Assembly: GCA_020850455.1 (NCBI GenBank)
Contig: JADZEQ010000005.1
Location: forward strand, 532,873 to 596,872
Length of the DNA stretch: 64,000 bases
Direction of reading: 5' to 3'
Origin: Sphingomonadaceae bacterium
Lineage (GTDB): Bacteria; Pseudomonadota; Alphaproteobacteria; Sphingomonadales; Sphingomonadaceae
The position numbers were made by a program, and so were the translations under genes. This document shows positions 45,481 to 53,722 of this stretch, piece after piece; within the stretch, counting starts at the first letter, position 1, and every line of letters starts with the position of its first letter. Below the pieces are notes generated by a model. It did no database searches and was not told where the DNA came from. It saw only the letters and a list, made by a program, of their open reading frames with translations.

Positions 45481-45638
45481 CTCAAGGGACCCCCAAAAAA
45501 ATATGGAACTACAAAGGCTGCCTTGCGGTTATTGGAAGTCCCCCTGGGGCAGCGGGGGGGCATATATGGCGGGGGCGCGCCCCTGTAAAGGGGTGGAATC
45601 ACCCCGACGCGACAGATTTTTGGGGTAGCTGTCGCCGA
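45481..45638 (-). promoter_or_regulatory. Structured leader between carboxyspermidine decarboxylase and ornithine decarboxylase genes
   Basis: This 158-base gap on the minus-strand transcript has many competing blocks. Plus-strand C-blocks lie at 45540-45544, 45580-45583 and 45602-45605; G-blocks at 45546-45549, 45554-45560, 45571-45575, 45590-45593 and 45622-45625. A perfect palindrome GGGGCGCGCCCC spans 45572-45583. A 7-bp hairpin (GCGACAG 45609-45615 with CTGTCGC 45629-45635) follows the upstream stop codon. Alternative pairing of such blocks is typical of a regulatory leader. Alphaproteobacterial ornithine decarboxylase genes are known to carry the speF RNA motif; whether this is one was not tested. 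Confidence 0.4.
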
Positions 45639-46820
45639 CTAACCCAGCCGTCCCTTGAAATCGGCATAGCCAAATTCGCGCACCCGGTGCAGCGCATCGG
45701 TTTCGCTGTCCCACAACCAGATATCGGGCAGGGGAACGCCGTTGAAGCTATTGGTTTTGACCATCGAATAATGCGCCTGATCCAAAAAGGCGATGCGCTG
45801 GCCGACATGGCCGCCGCCGGGCAGGAAATAATCGCCAATCACGTCACCCGCCAAACAGCTTGGCCCGCCGATGCGCACCGGCGCTGCGCCGCCAGCCCCC
45901 GCCCCCTCGTGCAGCATCGCGGGGCGATAGGGTGCCTCTATCACGTCGGGCATGTGGCAGGTTGCCGAAATATCGGTGATGCCGATCGCCATGCCATTGT
46001 CGAACAGGTCGAGAATTTCACCGACCAATATCCCGGCGTCGAGGGCGACCGCTTCGCCCGGTTCGATCATTACCTCCGCCGAAGTTTCTGCCGCAACATC
46101 CCGCAAAAACTGCACCAGATCATCGATTTGGTAGTCCGCGCGGGTGATATGGTGCCCGCCGCCAAAATTAATCCATTGCAGCTGGCTAAAATAGGGCGCG
46201 AGTTGGGGCTTCACCGCCGCCCAAGTGCGCGCCAGTGGCGGAAAATCCTGTTCGCACAGGCTGTGGAAATGCACGCCATCGACGCCCAGCATATGTTCGG
46301 CGCGCAACTGGCTGATCGGAAAACCGAGGCGGCTGCACGGGGCCGCCGGGTCATATTTGGCAACTTCGCCTTCGCTATGTTCGGGGTTGAGGCGCAGCCC
46401 CACCGAAAATTGCACGCCCTTGGCGCGTTCGGCTGCCAATGTATCGGCAAAGCGCGCAATTTGGCCGGGCGAATTGAAAATTACATGGTCGGACAGGGCG
46501 CAGATTTCGGGCAAATCCTCCGCCTTATATGCCGCGGCATAGGTGGTGACATGCCCGCCATATTCCTCTCGCCCCAAACGGGCTTCATAGATTCCCGATG
46601 CGCACACACCATCAAGATAATGGGTGACGACGCTGCCGAGCGACCACATCGAAAATGCCTTGAGCGCGGCGAGCACTTGCGCGCCCGAGCGTGTCTTTAC
46701 ATCGGCCAGCCGCATCAAATTGGCGCGGATTTTGGCCACATCGACGACAAAGGCGGGCGAAGGCACGCGATGAAGGTCGAAATGGGCAAAGGCGCCGGGG
46801 TCGCCCGCTCTGGTTTCCAT
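45639..46820 (-). CDS. nspC: Carboxynorspermidine/carboxyspermidine decarboxylase
   Basis: The 393-residue PLP decarboxylase has FHSLCEQDFPPL, QWINFGGGHHITRADYQID, MIEPGEAVALDAGILVGE and GPSCLAGDVIGDYFLPG with the active-site cysteine. It removes the carboxylate of carboxyspermidine (or carboxynorspermidine) as the last step of the alternative polyamine pathway. The ATG at 46820 (METRAGDPGAFAHF) lies five bases after the dehydrogenase stop; the longer open frame overlaps that gene. A compact hairpin directly follows its stop. Confidence 0.92.
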   Translation of the reverse strand: METRAGDPGAFAHFDLHRVPSPAFVVDVAKIRANLMRLADVKTRSGAQVLAALKAFSMWSLGSVVTHYLDGVCASGIYEARLGREEYGGHVTTYAAAYKAEDLPEICALSDHVIFNSPGQIARFADTLAAERAKGVQFSVGLRLNPEHSEGEVAKYDPAAPCSRLGFPISQLRAEHMLGVDGVHFHSLCEQDFPPLARTWAAVKPQLAPYFSQLQWINFGGGHHITRADYQIDDLVQFLRDVAAETSAEVMIEPGEAVALDAGILVGEILDLFDNGMAIGITDISATCHMPDVIEAPYRPAMLHEGAGAGGAAPVRIGGPSCLAGDVIGDYFLPGGGHVGQRIAFLDQAHYSMVKTNSFNGVPLPDIWLWDSETDALHRVREFGYADFKGRLG

Positions 46821-46825
46821 GGGGC

Positions 46826-48034
46826 TTAAAAGTCCAGTGGCGCGGGCAATTCGCGCCACTGCCATGGCAGACCATGCTGGTTCAGCATGTCCATGAAGGG
46901 GTCAGGGTCCATCTCTTCCATGTTAAAGACGCCAGCGCCGCTCCATGTGCCGCTGACCATCATTGCCGCGCCAATCATCGCCGGAACGCCGGTCGTGTAA
47001 CTCACCGCTTGATTGCCGGTTTCAGCATATGCATCTTCATGATCGCAAATATTATAGAGGTAGAGCGTTTTCGCCGCCCCATCATGGCCGACACCGGTCG
47101 CGATGACGCCGATGTTGGTCTTGCCCTTGGTGGTTTCACCCAAGCTCGACGGTTCGGGCAGCACTGCCTTTAGAAATTGCAACGGCACAATTTCCCGGCC
47201 CTCATAAATAACCGGGTCAATCCGCGTCATCCCGACATTCTGCAGCACCGTTAAGTGGGTGATATATTGCTCGCCAAAGGTCATCCAGAAACGCGCCCGC
47301 TTGATTTCGGGCAGATGCTTGGCAAGGCTTTCCAATTCCTCATGATACATGAGGTACATGGTCTTTTCGCCGACCGCTTCAAAGTCGAACTTCTGTTTGA
47401 TCGACATGGCCGGTGTTTCGACCCATGCACCATTTTCCCAATGGCGCGCGGGTGCCGTCACCTCCCTTATATTGATTTCGGGGTTGAAGTTGGTGGCAAA
47501 ATGCTGGCCATGGTCGCCGCCGTTGCAGTCCAATATGTCGAGCGTGTCGATGCGCGCAAAATGATGTTTTTTGAGCCACATGGTAAAGACGCTGGTGACA
47601 CCCGGGTCAAAGCCCGAACCCAATAAAGCCATTAGCCCGGCATCTTTGAAACGGTCATGATAGGCCCATTGCCAATGATATTCGAACTTCGCCTCATCCC
47701 GCGGTTCATAATTGGCGGTGTCGAGATAATGCGCGCCGGTCTCGAGGCAGGCGTCCATGATCGTCAAATCCTGATAGGGCAGTGCCAGATTGACGACATG
47801 GCTCGCACCAATGCGGCGGATCAATGCAGCGGTGGCGGCGGCATCATCGGCATCCACCTCGGCCGTATCGATGGTGACGCCGGTACGCGCCAAGACCGAT
47901 TGGGCGATGGCATCGCATTTGAATTTCCGGCGACTGGCCAGCGTGATTTTGGGAAAAATCCCCTTGTTCATCGCCATTTTATGCACCGCGACCGAACCAA
48001 CCCCGCCTGCACCAATCACCAAAACATGCGTCAC
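46826..48034 (-). CDS. Saccharopine dehydrogenase family protein, carboxy(nor)spermidine dehydrogenase
   Basis: The 402-residue protein begins MTHVLVIGAGGVGSVAVHKMA, a Rossmann NAD(P) motif, and continues HVVNLALPYQDLTIMDACLETGAHYLDTANYEP and GSGFDPGVTSVFTMWLKKH, as in carboxynorspermidine synthase. It condenses a diamine with aspartate-beta-semialdehyde by reductive amination. Since the neighbouring decarboxylase makes putrescine, the product is probably carboxyspermidine leading to spermidine. It is followed after five bases by nspC. Substrate specificity is inferred from context. Confidence 0.9.
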   Translation of the reverse strand: MTHVLVIGAGGVGSVAVHKMAMNKGIFPKITLASRRKFKCDAIAQSVLARTGVTIDTAEVDADDAAATAALIRRIGASHVVNLALPYQDLTIMDACLETGAHYLDTANYEPRDEAKFEYHWQWAYHDRFKDAGLMALLGSGFDPGVTSVFTMWLKKHHFARIDTLDILDCNGGDHGQHFATNFNPEINIREVTAPARHWENGAWVETPAMSIKQKFDFEAVGEKTMYLMYHEELESLAKHLPEIKRARFWMTFGEQYITHLTVLQNVGMTRIDPVIYEGREIVPLQFLKAVLPEPSSLGETTKGKTNIGVIATGVGHDGAAKTLYLYNICDHEDAYAETGNQAVSYTTGVPAMIGAAMMVSGTWSGAGVFNMEEMDPDPFMDMLNQHGLPWQWRELPAPLDF

Positions 48035-48096
48035 AACAAATTCTCCTTTGCCGCGCCACTTTGCGCGCCATCATCGCCCGCCTATAGGGGAGGGTG

Positions 48097-49095
48097 ATGG
48101 ACGACAATAGCCCCCAAAATCACCCCGCCACCCCCCGCACCCCCAGCCACGAAGGGGTCAGGCGCGCCCTTGGCAAAATTGCGCAATTGCTGGCGCCAAC
48201 CCCCTTATTGCCGCTGGAGGTCGATGGCCGCACCATCTGGTGCAAGGCGGAAAATCTGCAACCCATTGGCGCGTTCAAGATTCGCGGCGCGTGGCACCGG
48301 ATGAGCGATTTGACCGCAGACGAAGCGGCACGCGGCGTCGTCGGGGTTTCGAGCGGCAACCATGCGCAGGGGGTGGCGTGGGCGGCCAGACGGCTCGGCA
48401 TCAACGCAACCATCGTCATGCCGACCGATGCACCGCGCGCCAAAATCGCGGCGACGCAGGCGCTGGGCGCAAAAATCGCTTATTATGACCGGCCAAAGGG
48501 CGAAGACCGGGACGCCATCGCGCAGCGCATTGCCGATGACAGCGGGGCAACCATCGTCCATGCTTATGCCGACCCGTGGGTCATAGAAGGGCAGGGCAGC
48601 ATGGGGCTGGAAGCGGCGGTGCAACTGGCCGCGCGGGGCATAGATGGCCCGGATAATATTATTGCCTGTTGCGCCGGGGGCGGGCTGTCTGCCGGGCTGG
48701 CGCTCGCATGTCCTGACGCCGATATCTGGGGTGTCGAGCCGGACGGGTGGGACGATGTTGCCCGTTCACTGGCGGCGGGTGAGATTTTATCGGTCGCCGA
48801 CATCAGCTTCCCGACCGAATGCGATGCGTTACAGGCGATGTCCACCAAGGCTATCAACTTTGCCATCTTGCAGGCGCGTGGGGTGCGGGTGGTTTCGGTC
48901 ACCCGCGCAGAGGTGCGCCATGCAATGCGCCTTGCCTTTGCGCGGCTACACCTCGTCCTTGAACCCGGCGGCGCAGCGGCGCTGGCAGCGGTGCTCGCGG
49001 GCAAGGTGCCGCTGACCGACGCGACGATGGTCACGTTGAGCGGGGGCAATGTCGATGCCGATTTATTCGCCGCCATTTTGCATGAAGCGGCCTGA
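48097..49095 (+). CDS. Threonine/serine dehydratase family PLP enzyme
   Basis: The 332-residue enzyme has the fold-type II PLP site ENLQPIGAFKIRGAWHRM with K61, VSSGNHAQGVAWAARR for the substrate loop, and the glycine-rich CCAGGGLSAGLALACPD phosphate loop. It deaminates threonine or serine. It lacks the C-terminal ACT regulatory domain of IlvA, so it is of the short catabolic type. The start is either ATG 48097 or the GTG three bases before. It is divergent from the carboxyspermidine dehydrogenase gene and overlaps the GNAT gene by one base. Confidence 0.88.
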   Translation: MDDNSPQNHPATPRTPSHEGVRRALGKIAQLLAPTPLLPLEVDGRTIWCKAENLQPIGAFKIRGAWHRMSDLTADEAARGVVGVSSGNHAQGVAWAARRLGINATIVMPTDAPRAKIAATQALGAKIAYYDRPKGEDRDAIAQRIADDSGATIVHAYADPWVIEGQGSMGLEAAVQLAARGIDGPDNIIACCAGGGLSAGLALACPDADIWGVEPDGWDDVARSLAAGEILSVADISFPTECDALQAMSTKAINFAILQARGVRVVSVTRAEVRHAMRLAFARLHLVLEPGGAAALAAVLAGKVPLTDATMVTLSGGNVDADLFAAILHEAA

Positions 49096-49694
49096 TGGTG
49101 GACGCCGCCATCCTGACCGCTGGGCCTGATGATCGGGGCGAACTGGTGGCGACCCTGTCCGCCGCCTTTCAAAATGACCCGGCGCTGAGCTGGATTTTGC
49201 CTGACCCGGCGCACCGCGCACGTGCGCTGCGCAGCCTGTTCACGGTGCTCGTCCCCGCAGATATGCGGGCGGGCACCGCCCTGCGCAGCGACGGGGGTGC
49301 GGCTGCTGCATTGTGGCGGGCACCGGGGCGGGCGCACAGCGGCATGGGTGAATTTCTGCGCACATTATTGCCGTTGCTCTTTATCTTTGGCCGCGCCCTG
49401 CCGCGCGGGTTAAAGGTGCAGGGTGGGATTGATGCGCACCGACCCACGGGGCATTTCTGGTATCTCCATTATGTCGGTGTGCACCCCGACCATCAGGGCA
49501 AGGGGCATGGTGGGCGGATTATCCGCGCGCAGACGGCAAAAGCGGATGCGCAAGGCCTACCCTGTTGGCTGGAGACAGCGACACCCGAAAATGTCGTACT
49601 ATATCAGCGGCTTGGCTTTGAAACCCAGGTCGAATGGGATGTGCCGGATGGCCCCCATTTCTGGGGTATGCTCAGGCAGCCGCAGCCAGTTTGA
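49095..49694 (+). CDS. GNAT family N-acetyltransferase
   Basis: The 199-residue protein has the GNAT acetyl-CoA loop [19 protein letters not shown] (motif A, QGKGHG) and [11 protein letters not shown] (motif B), preceded by [18 protein letters not shown]. The substrate is unknown. The ATG shares one base with the preceding stop (TGATG), so it is translationally coupled to the dehydratase. The last 23 bases overlap the convergent hemA gene. Family assignment is confident; role is not. Confidence 0.87.
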   Translation: MVDAAILTAGPDDRGELVATLSAAFQNDPALSWILPDPAHRARALRSLFTVLVPADMRAGTALRSDGGAAAALWRAPGRAHSGMGEFLRTLLPLLFIFGRALPRGLKVQGGIDAHRPTGHFWYLHYVGVHPDHQGKGHGGRIIRAQTAKADAQGLPCWLETATPENVVLYQRLGFETQVEWDVPDGPHFWGMLRQPQPV

Positions 49695-50892
49695 GGTCGA
49701 GCCGATCCCAGATTTCGACCAGCGCATCGGTCAATTCGCGCATCATCGCGGCATCATGCGTCGGCCCCGGCGTGAAGCGTAGCCGTTCGGTACCGCGCGG
49801 CACGGTGGGGAAATTGATCGGCTGCACATAGACGCCATATTCGGTCAGCAAAATGTCGCTGATCTTCTTGGCGCGGACCGGGTCGCCGACCATCAGCGGC
49901 ACGATATGGGTGACGCTGTCCATCACCGGCAGACCAGCCTCCCGAAACATGGATTTCAGCATTGCCGCGCTTGCCTGTTGCGCTTCGCGTTCGACGCTGG
50001 ATTTCTTGAGGTGGCGGACAGAGGCAAGCGCCCCAGCCACCAGCACCGGCGACAGGCTGGTGGTAAAAATAAAGCCGGGCGCATAGCTGCGGATAACGTC
50101 GATGATGACCTGATCGGCGGCGATATAGCCGCCCATGACGCCGACAGCTTTCGCCAAAGTGCCCTCGATGATCGTCACCCGATGCGCGATACCGTCACGG
50201 TCGGTTATCCCCCCCCCGCGCGGACCGTACATGCCGACCGCATGGACTTCATCGCAGTAAGTGAGCGCTGCAAATTCATCCGCCAGATCGCATATTTCGG
50301 CAATCGGTGCGATGTCGCCATCCATCGAATATACGCCTTCAAAGGCGATCAGCTTGGGCGCTTCGGGGTCTGCCGCTGTCAGCAGCTCGCGCAAATGCGC
50401 GAGATCATTGTGGCGGAAAACCTGCTTTTCGCAGCCCGAATTGCGGATGCCCGCAATCATCGACGCATGGTTTAATTCATCAGAAAAAATGATGCAGCCG
50501 GGCAGCACCTTGCCGAGCGTAGAAAGTGTCGCCTCGTTAGAAATATAGCCCGATGTAAAGAGCAAGGCCCCTTCTTTACCATGGAGGTCGGCAAGCTCTG
50601 CCTCCAGATCCACGTGATAATGGGTGTTGCCGCCGATATTGCGCGTGCCGCCCGATCCTGCGCCGACGTCATGCAATGCATCTTCCATCGCGGCGAGGAC
50701 ATCGGGGTGCTGCCCCATGGAAAGATAATCGTTGGAGCACCAGACGGTGATCGGCTTTGGCCCATTATGTCCGGCAAAGCAGCGCGCGTTGGGGAATGCC
50801 CCTTTGTTGCGCAAAATGTCGATGAAAACGCGGTACCGCCCCTCGGCATGCAAACGGTCAATCGCCTTTTCAAAGATACGATTATAGTCCAT
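49672..50892 (-). CDS. hemA: 5-aminolevulinate synthase
   Basis: The 406-residue PLP enzyme condenses glycine and succinyl-CoA to 5-aminolevulinate (Shemin pathway). PLP lysine K248 in [49 protein letters not shown] and [16 protein letters not shown] are all present. This C4 route is typical of alphaproteobacteria and supports the organism assignment. The length matches the family. The 3' end overlaps the convergent GNAT gene. Confidence 0.96.
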   Translation of the reverse strand: MDYNRIFEKAIDRLHAEGRYRVFIDILRNKGAFPNARCFAGHNGPKPITVWCSNDYLSMGQHPDVLAAMEDALHDVGAGSGGTRNIGGNTHYHVDLEAELADLHGKEGALLFTSGYISNEATLSTLGKVLPGCIIFSDELNHASMIAGIRNSGCEKQVFRHNDLAHLRELLTAADPEAPKLIAFEGVYSMDGDIAPIAEICDLADEFAALTYCDEVHAVGMYGPRGGGITDRDGIAHRVTIIEGTLAKAVGVMGGYIAADQVIIDVIRSYAPGFIFTTSLSPVLVAGALASVRHLKKSSVEREAQQASAAMLKSMFREAGLPVMDSVTHIVPLMVGDPVRAKKISDILLTEYGVYVQPINFPTVPRGTERLRFTPGPTHDAAMMRELTDALVEIWDRLDLKLAAAA

Positions 50893-50975
50893 TTTCTTGC
50901 TTTTCCTGCCTTTTGAGTGGTCTCGATAACGTCAAGCGCCCGATATTTCCAGCGCGAACCACTCGCAATTACGGG

Positions 50976-51785
50976 CTAGAGCCTGTCAACAGACGCAAAA
51001 CCCCATGCGGCAAAACTCTGCCAAGCGGTGCCCAATTGCCCGGCATCACCGTTGATAATCAGGCGGCGATCAGGCGCGTCGACCGGCCATTGCTGTCCGG
51101 CGCAGAGGTGCGCGATACGCCGCGCAATCCCGGCCCCGCCGTCAAAAAAGCGCATATCCCTGCCAAAAACGGCGCGGGCTGCATCATCCAGTTCGGGACG
51201 CAGCAGGGGGAAATGCGTGCAGGCAAGGACAATCGCGTCAATCTGCTGTCCATCCGGCTGCGCACGCAGCGCCAACAAGGCGTCCTGCAGCACATCCATC
51301 TCCACCCCTGTGCCGCGTAATTTTCCCTCCGCCGCGCCGACCAGCGCGCCTGCGCCATGGCGCAACACCCGGCAATCACCGGCGTGATCGGCTATCAATT
51401 GGTCGATATAGGGCTGGCGCACCGTCGCATTGGTGCCCAACACGCCGATGGTTCGGCTGACGCTGGCCATAGCGGCGGGTTTAATCGCGGGGACAGTGCC
51501 GACAAAGGGCGTGTCGAGCGCGGCGCGCACATGGCCGAGCGCGATGGTTGAGGCGGTATTGCAGGCGATTACCGCGAGGCGCGGGCGCACACGTTCCACC
51601 AACCGGCCGAGCAATGCAGAAACGCGGGTTCCAACCTCCGCCTCGCTTTTTTCGCCATAGGGCAGGCCAGCAAAGTCGCAGGCATATACCACGGGCATTT
51701 GCGGCATTAATGCCAGCGCGGGTTGCAGCACCGACAGGCCGCCAAGGCCGGAATCAAAAAACAGGACAGGCGTTTCGGCGAGCAT
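50976..51785 (-). CDS. murI: Glutamate racemase
   Basis: The 269-residue enzyme has the two catalytic cysteines C75 (AVIACNTAST) and C189 (IVLACTHFPLL) and the FDSGLGGLSVL start with D11 and S12. It makes D-glutamate for peptidoglycan. The ATG at 51785 gives the usual start. Its 5' end is 107 bases from plsY, which is divergent. No anomaly seen. Confidence 0.94.
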   Translation of the reverse strand: MLAETPVLFFDSGLGGLSVLQPALALMPQMPVVYACDFAGLPYGEKSEAEVGTRVSALLGRLVERVRPRLAVIACNTASTIALGHVRAALDTPFVGTVPAIKPAAMASVSRTIGVLGTNATVRQPYIDQLIADHAGDCRVLRHGAGALVGAAEGKLRGTGVEMDVLQDALLALRAQPDGQQIDAIVLACTHFPLLRPELDDAARAVFGRDMRFFDGGAGIARRIAHLCAGQQWPVDAPDRRLIINGDAGQLGTAWQSFAAWGFASVDRL

Positions 51786-51892
51786 CGCCCGCCCCTAAAC
51801 CCCCGCGCGGCGAACGGCAATCACCCCTTGCCGATGGCGCGGCGCTGGGGCAGAAAGCGCGCAATGTTGGCGGTTGGGGAAGGGCGCGCAAA

Positions 51893-52540
51893 ATGAACCA
51901 GCTTTGGGAAACACCCGCGCTGCTATTCCTGATGGGCTATCTGCTGGGGTCCATCCCCTTTGGGCTGCTGCTGACGCGCTTTGGCGGGGCGGGCGACATC
52001 CGCGCCATCGGCTCGGGCAATATTGGCGCAACCAATGTGCTGCGCACCGGGCGCAAGGGTTTGGCGGTGGCAACATTGCTGCTCGACCTTGCCAAGGGTG
52101 CGGTCGCGGTGTGCATTGCACGCTATATTTTGCCCGAAGCAGCGGTGGTCGCAGGCGCAGCGGCGGTGATGGGGCATTTATACCCCATCTGGCTCAAGTT
52201 TCGGGGTGGCAAGGGGGTGGCAACCTATATGGGGGTCACATTGGCGCTCGATTGGCGGCTGGGCGCGATTTATGCCGCACTGTGGATTTTGACGCTGCTG
52301 GTAACGCGCATATCCTCACTCGGTGCGATTGTGGCGGTGATTTCGGTGCCGGTTGCAGCCAGTTTCATGGGGCGCGACGATTTGGTGACGATTGCGCTGG
52401 CGCTGACCTTGCTGGTGCTCTGGCGGCACCGCGACAATATCGGGCGACTGCTGCGCGGTAAGGAACCGCGCATCGGCGGGAAAGCTGCGTCCCCGGATGA
52501 AGGCCCGGATGGAAGCCCGAATGAAAGTAATGCCGCTTGA
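51893..52540 (+). CDS. plsY: Acyl-phosphate glycerol-3-phosphate acyltransferase
   Basis: The 215-residue inner-membrane protein has the three PlsY loops: GSIPFGLLLTRFGGAGDIRAIGSGNIGATNVLR, MGHLYPIWLKFRGGKGVAT, and WRHRDNIGRLLRGKEPRI. It acylates glycerol-3-phosphate using acyl-phosphate in phospholipid synthesis. The ATG at 51893 (MNQLWETPAL) is chosen; a long upstream extension has no conservation and overlaps murI antisense. A short unconserved acidic tail ends the protein. The stop overlaps the TTG start of dprA (TTGA). Confidence 0.94.
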   Translation: MNQLWETPALLFLMGYLLGSIPFGLLLTRFGGAGDIRAIGSGNIGATNVLRTGRKGLAVATLLLDLAKGAVAVCIARYILPEAAVVAGAAAVMGHLYPIWLKFRGGKGVATYMGVTLALDWRLGAIYAALWILTLLVTRISSLGAIVAVISVPVAASFMGRDDLVTIALALTLLVLWRHRDNIGRLLRGKEPRIGGKAASPDEGPDGSPNESNAA

Positions 52541-53622
52541 CCCCATCGGGTGAGCGGCTGGCGCGGCTCCGCCTCGCGCGGACGCGCGGCATCGGCCCGG
52601 TCAGTTTTCGACAATTGCTGCTCCGCTTTGGTTCGGCGGAGGCGGCGCTATTGGCACTGCCCGAACTGATGCAGCGCAGCAGCCGCATCGCCCCATATGC
52701 GCTGGACGCGGCAGAGGGGGAGGCGGCAGCAATCACCGCATATGGTGGGCGGCACATGATCTGGGGGGATGCCGACTATCCACCCCTGTTGGCAAGGGTG
52801 CATGACGCGCCGCCGGTGCTGATTGTGGCGGGCGACAGCAGCCTTGCCGCGCGCCGATGCGTGGCGTTGGTCGGCGCGCGCAATGCATCGGCTGCGGCAT
52901 GCCGTTTCGCGCGACAATTGGCGGGGGAGCTTGGCGCGGCGGGCTTTACGGTGGTTAGCGGGCTGGCGCGCGGGCTGGACACGGCGGCGCACCAGGGCGC
53001 GCTGGCTCATGGCACCATCGGGGTGATTGCCAGCGGCATCGACACCGCATTTCCGCCCGAAAACGCCGATCTGCAGCGCGATATTGCCGAAAATCATTTG
53101 CTGGTCAGTGAATATCCATGCGGCACAGAAGCTTTGGCGCGGCAATTTCCGCACCGTAACCGGATTATCGCGGGTTTGAGCGAAGGGGTGTTGGTGGTGG
53201 AAGCCGCGCCGCGTTCGGGCAGTTTGCTGACCGCGCGGGTGGCGGGCGACTATGGGCGCGAAGTGATGGCCGTGCCCGGCTCCCCGCTCGACCCTCGGGC
53301 GCAGGGGTGCAATGCACTGATCCGCGAAGGGGCAACGCTCATCCAGTCCGCCGCTGACGTGGCAGAGGCGCTGGGCAGTTTCATCGATACCCCGCGCTTT
53401 GCCGCGCCAGTGGCACAGCCAGATTTACCCTTTGACAGCACAGAACCCGATGATGGCGCGCGCAATATGCTGTTGCAGCTTTTGGGCCCGGTTGCTGTCG
53501 GTGTCGATGAATTGGCGCGCCAGTCGGGCCTGACGGTGGCAGAGGTGCAGATGCTGCTACTCGAACTCGAACTGGGTGGGCGGCTAACCCAGCATGCCGG
53601 GGGGCGGGTTTCCCTTTCCTGA
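52537..53622 (+). CDS. dprA: DNA-processing protein DprA
   Basis: The 361-residue protein has the DprA Rossmann-like core: VALVGARNASAAACRFARQLAGELGAAGFTVVSGLARGLDTAAHQGAL, FPPENADLQRDIAENHLLVSEYPCG, and RNRIIAGLSEGVLVVEAAPRSGSLLTARVA. A C-terminal winged-helix segment follows. It binds single-stranded DNA and loads RecA during transformation. The start is TTG at 52537, overlapping the plsY stop (TTGA), which suggests coupling. Confidence 0.93.
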   Translation: MTPSGERLARLRLARTRGIGPVSFRQLLLRFGSAEAALLALPELMQRSSRIAPYALDAAEGEAAAITAYGGRHMIWGDADYPPLLARVHDAPPVLIVAGDSSLAARRCVALVGARNASAAACRFARQLAGELGAAGFTVVSGLARGLDTAAHQGALAHGTIGVIASGIDTAFPPENADLQRDIAENHLLVSEYPCGTEALARQFPHRNRIIAGLSEGVLVVEAAPRSGSLLTARVAGDYGREVMAVPGSPLDPRAQGCNALIREGATLIQSAADVAEALGSFIDTPRFAAPVAQPDLPFDSTEPDDGARNMLLQLLGPVAVGVDELARQSGLTVAEVQMLLLELELGGRLTQHAGGRVSLS

Positions 53623-53722
53623 AATATTGGCAAAATTTCCCTCTTGACGATGCGCAATTGCCCCCCGACCCTCGCGCGTGTGTGAAGCGCCTGTGCGCCA
53701 ATGATGGAATGATAATAAAATC

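Noticed and set aside
53644..53657. Another MerR operator before topA
   Set aside because: TTGACG is followed by ATGCGCAA, without the 4-base spacer and CGTCAA arm; it is probably only a -35 box.
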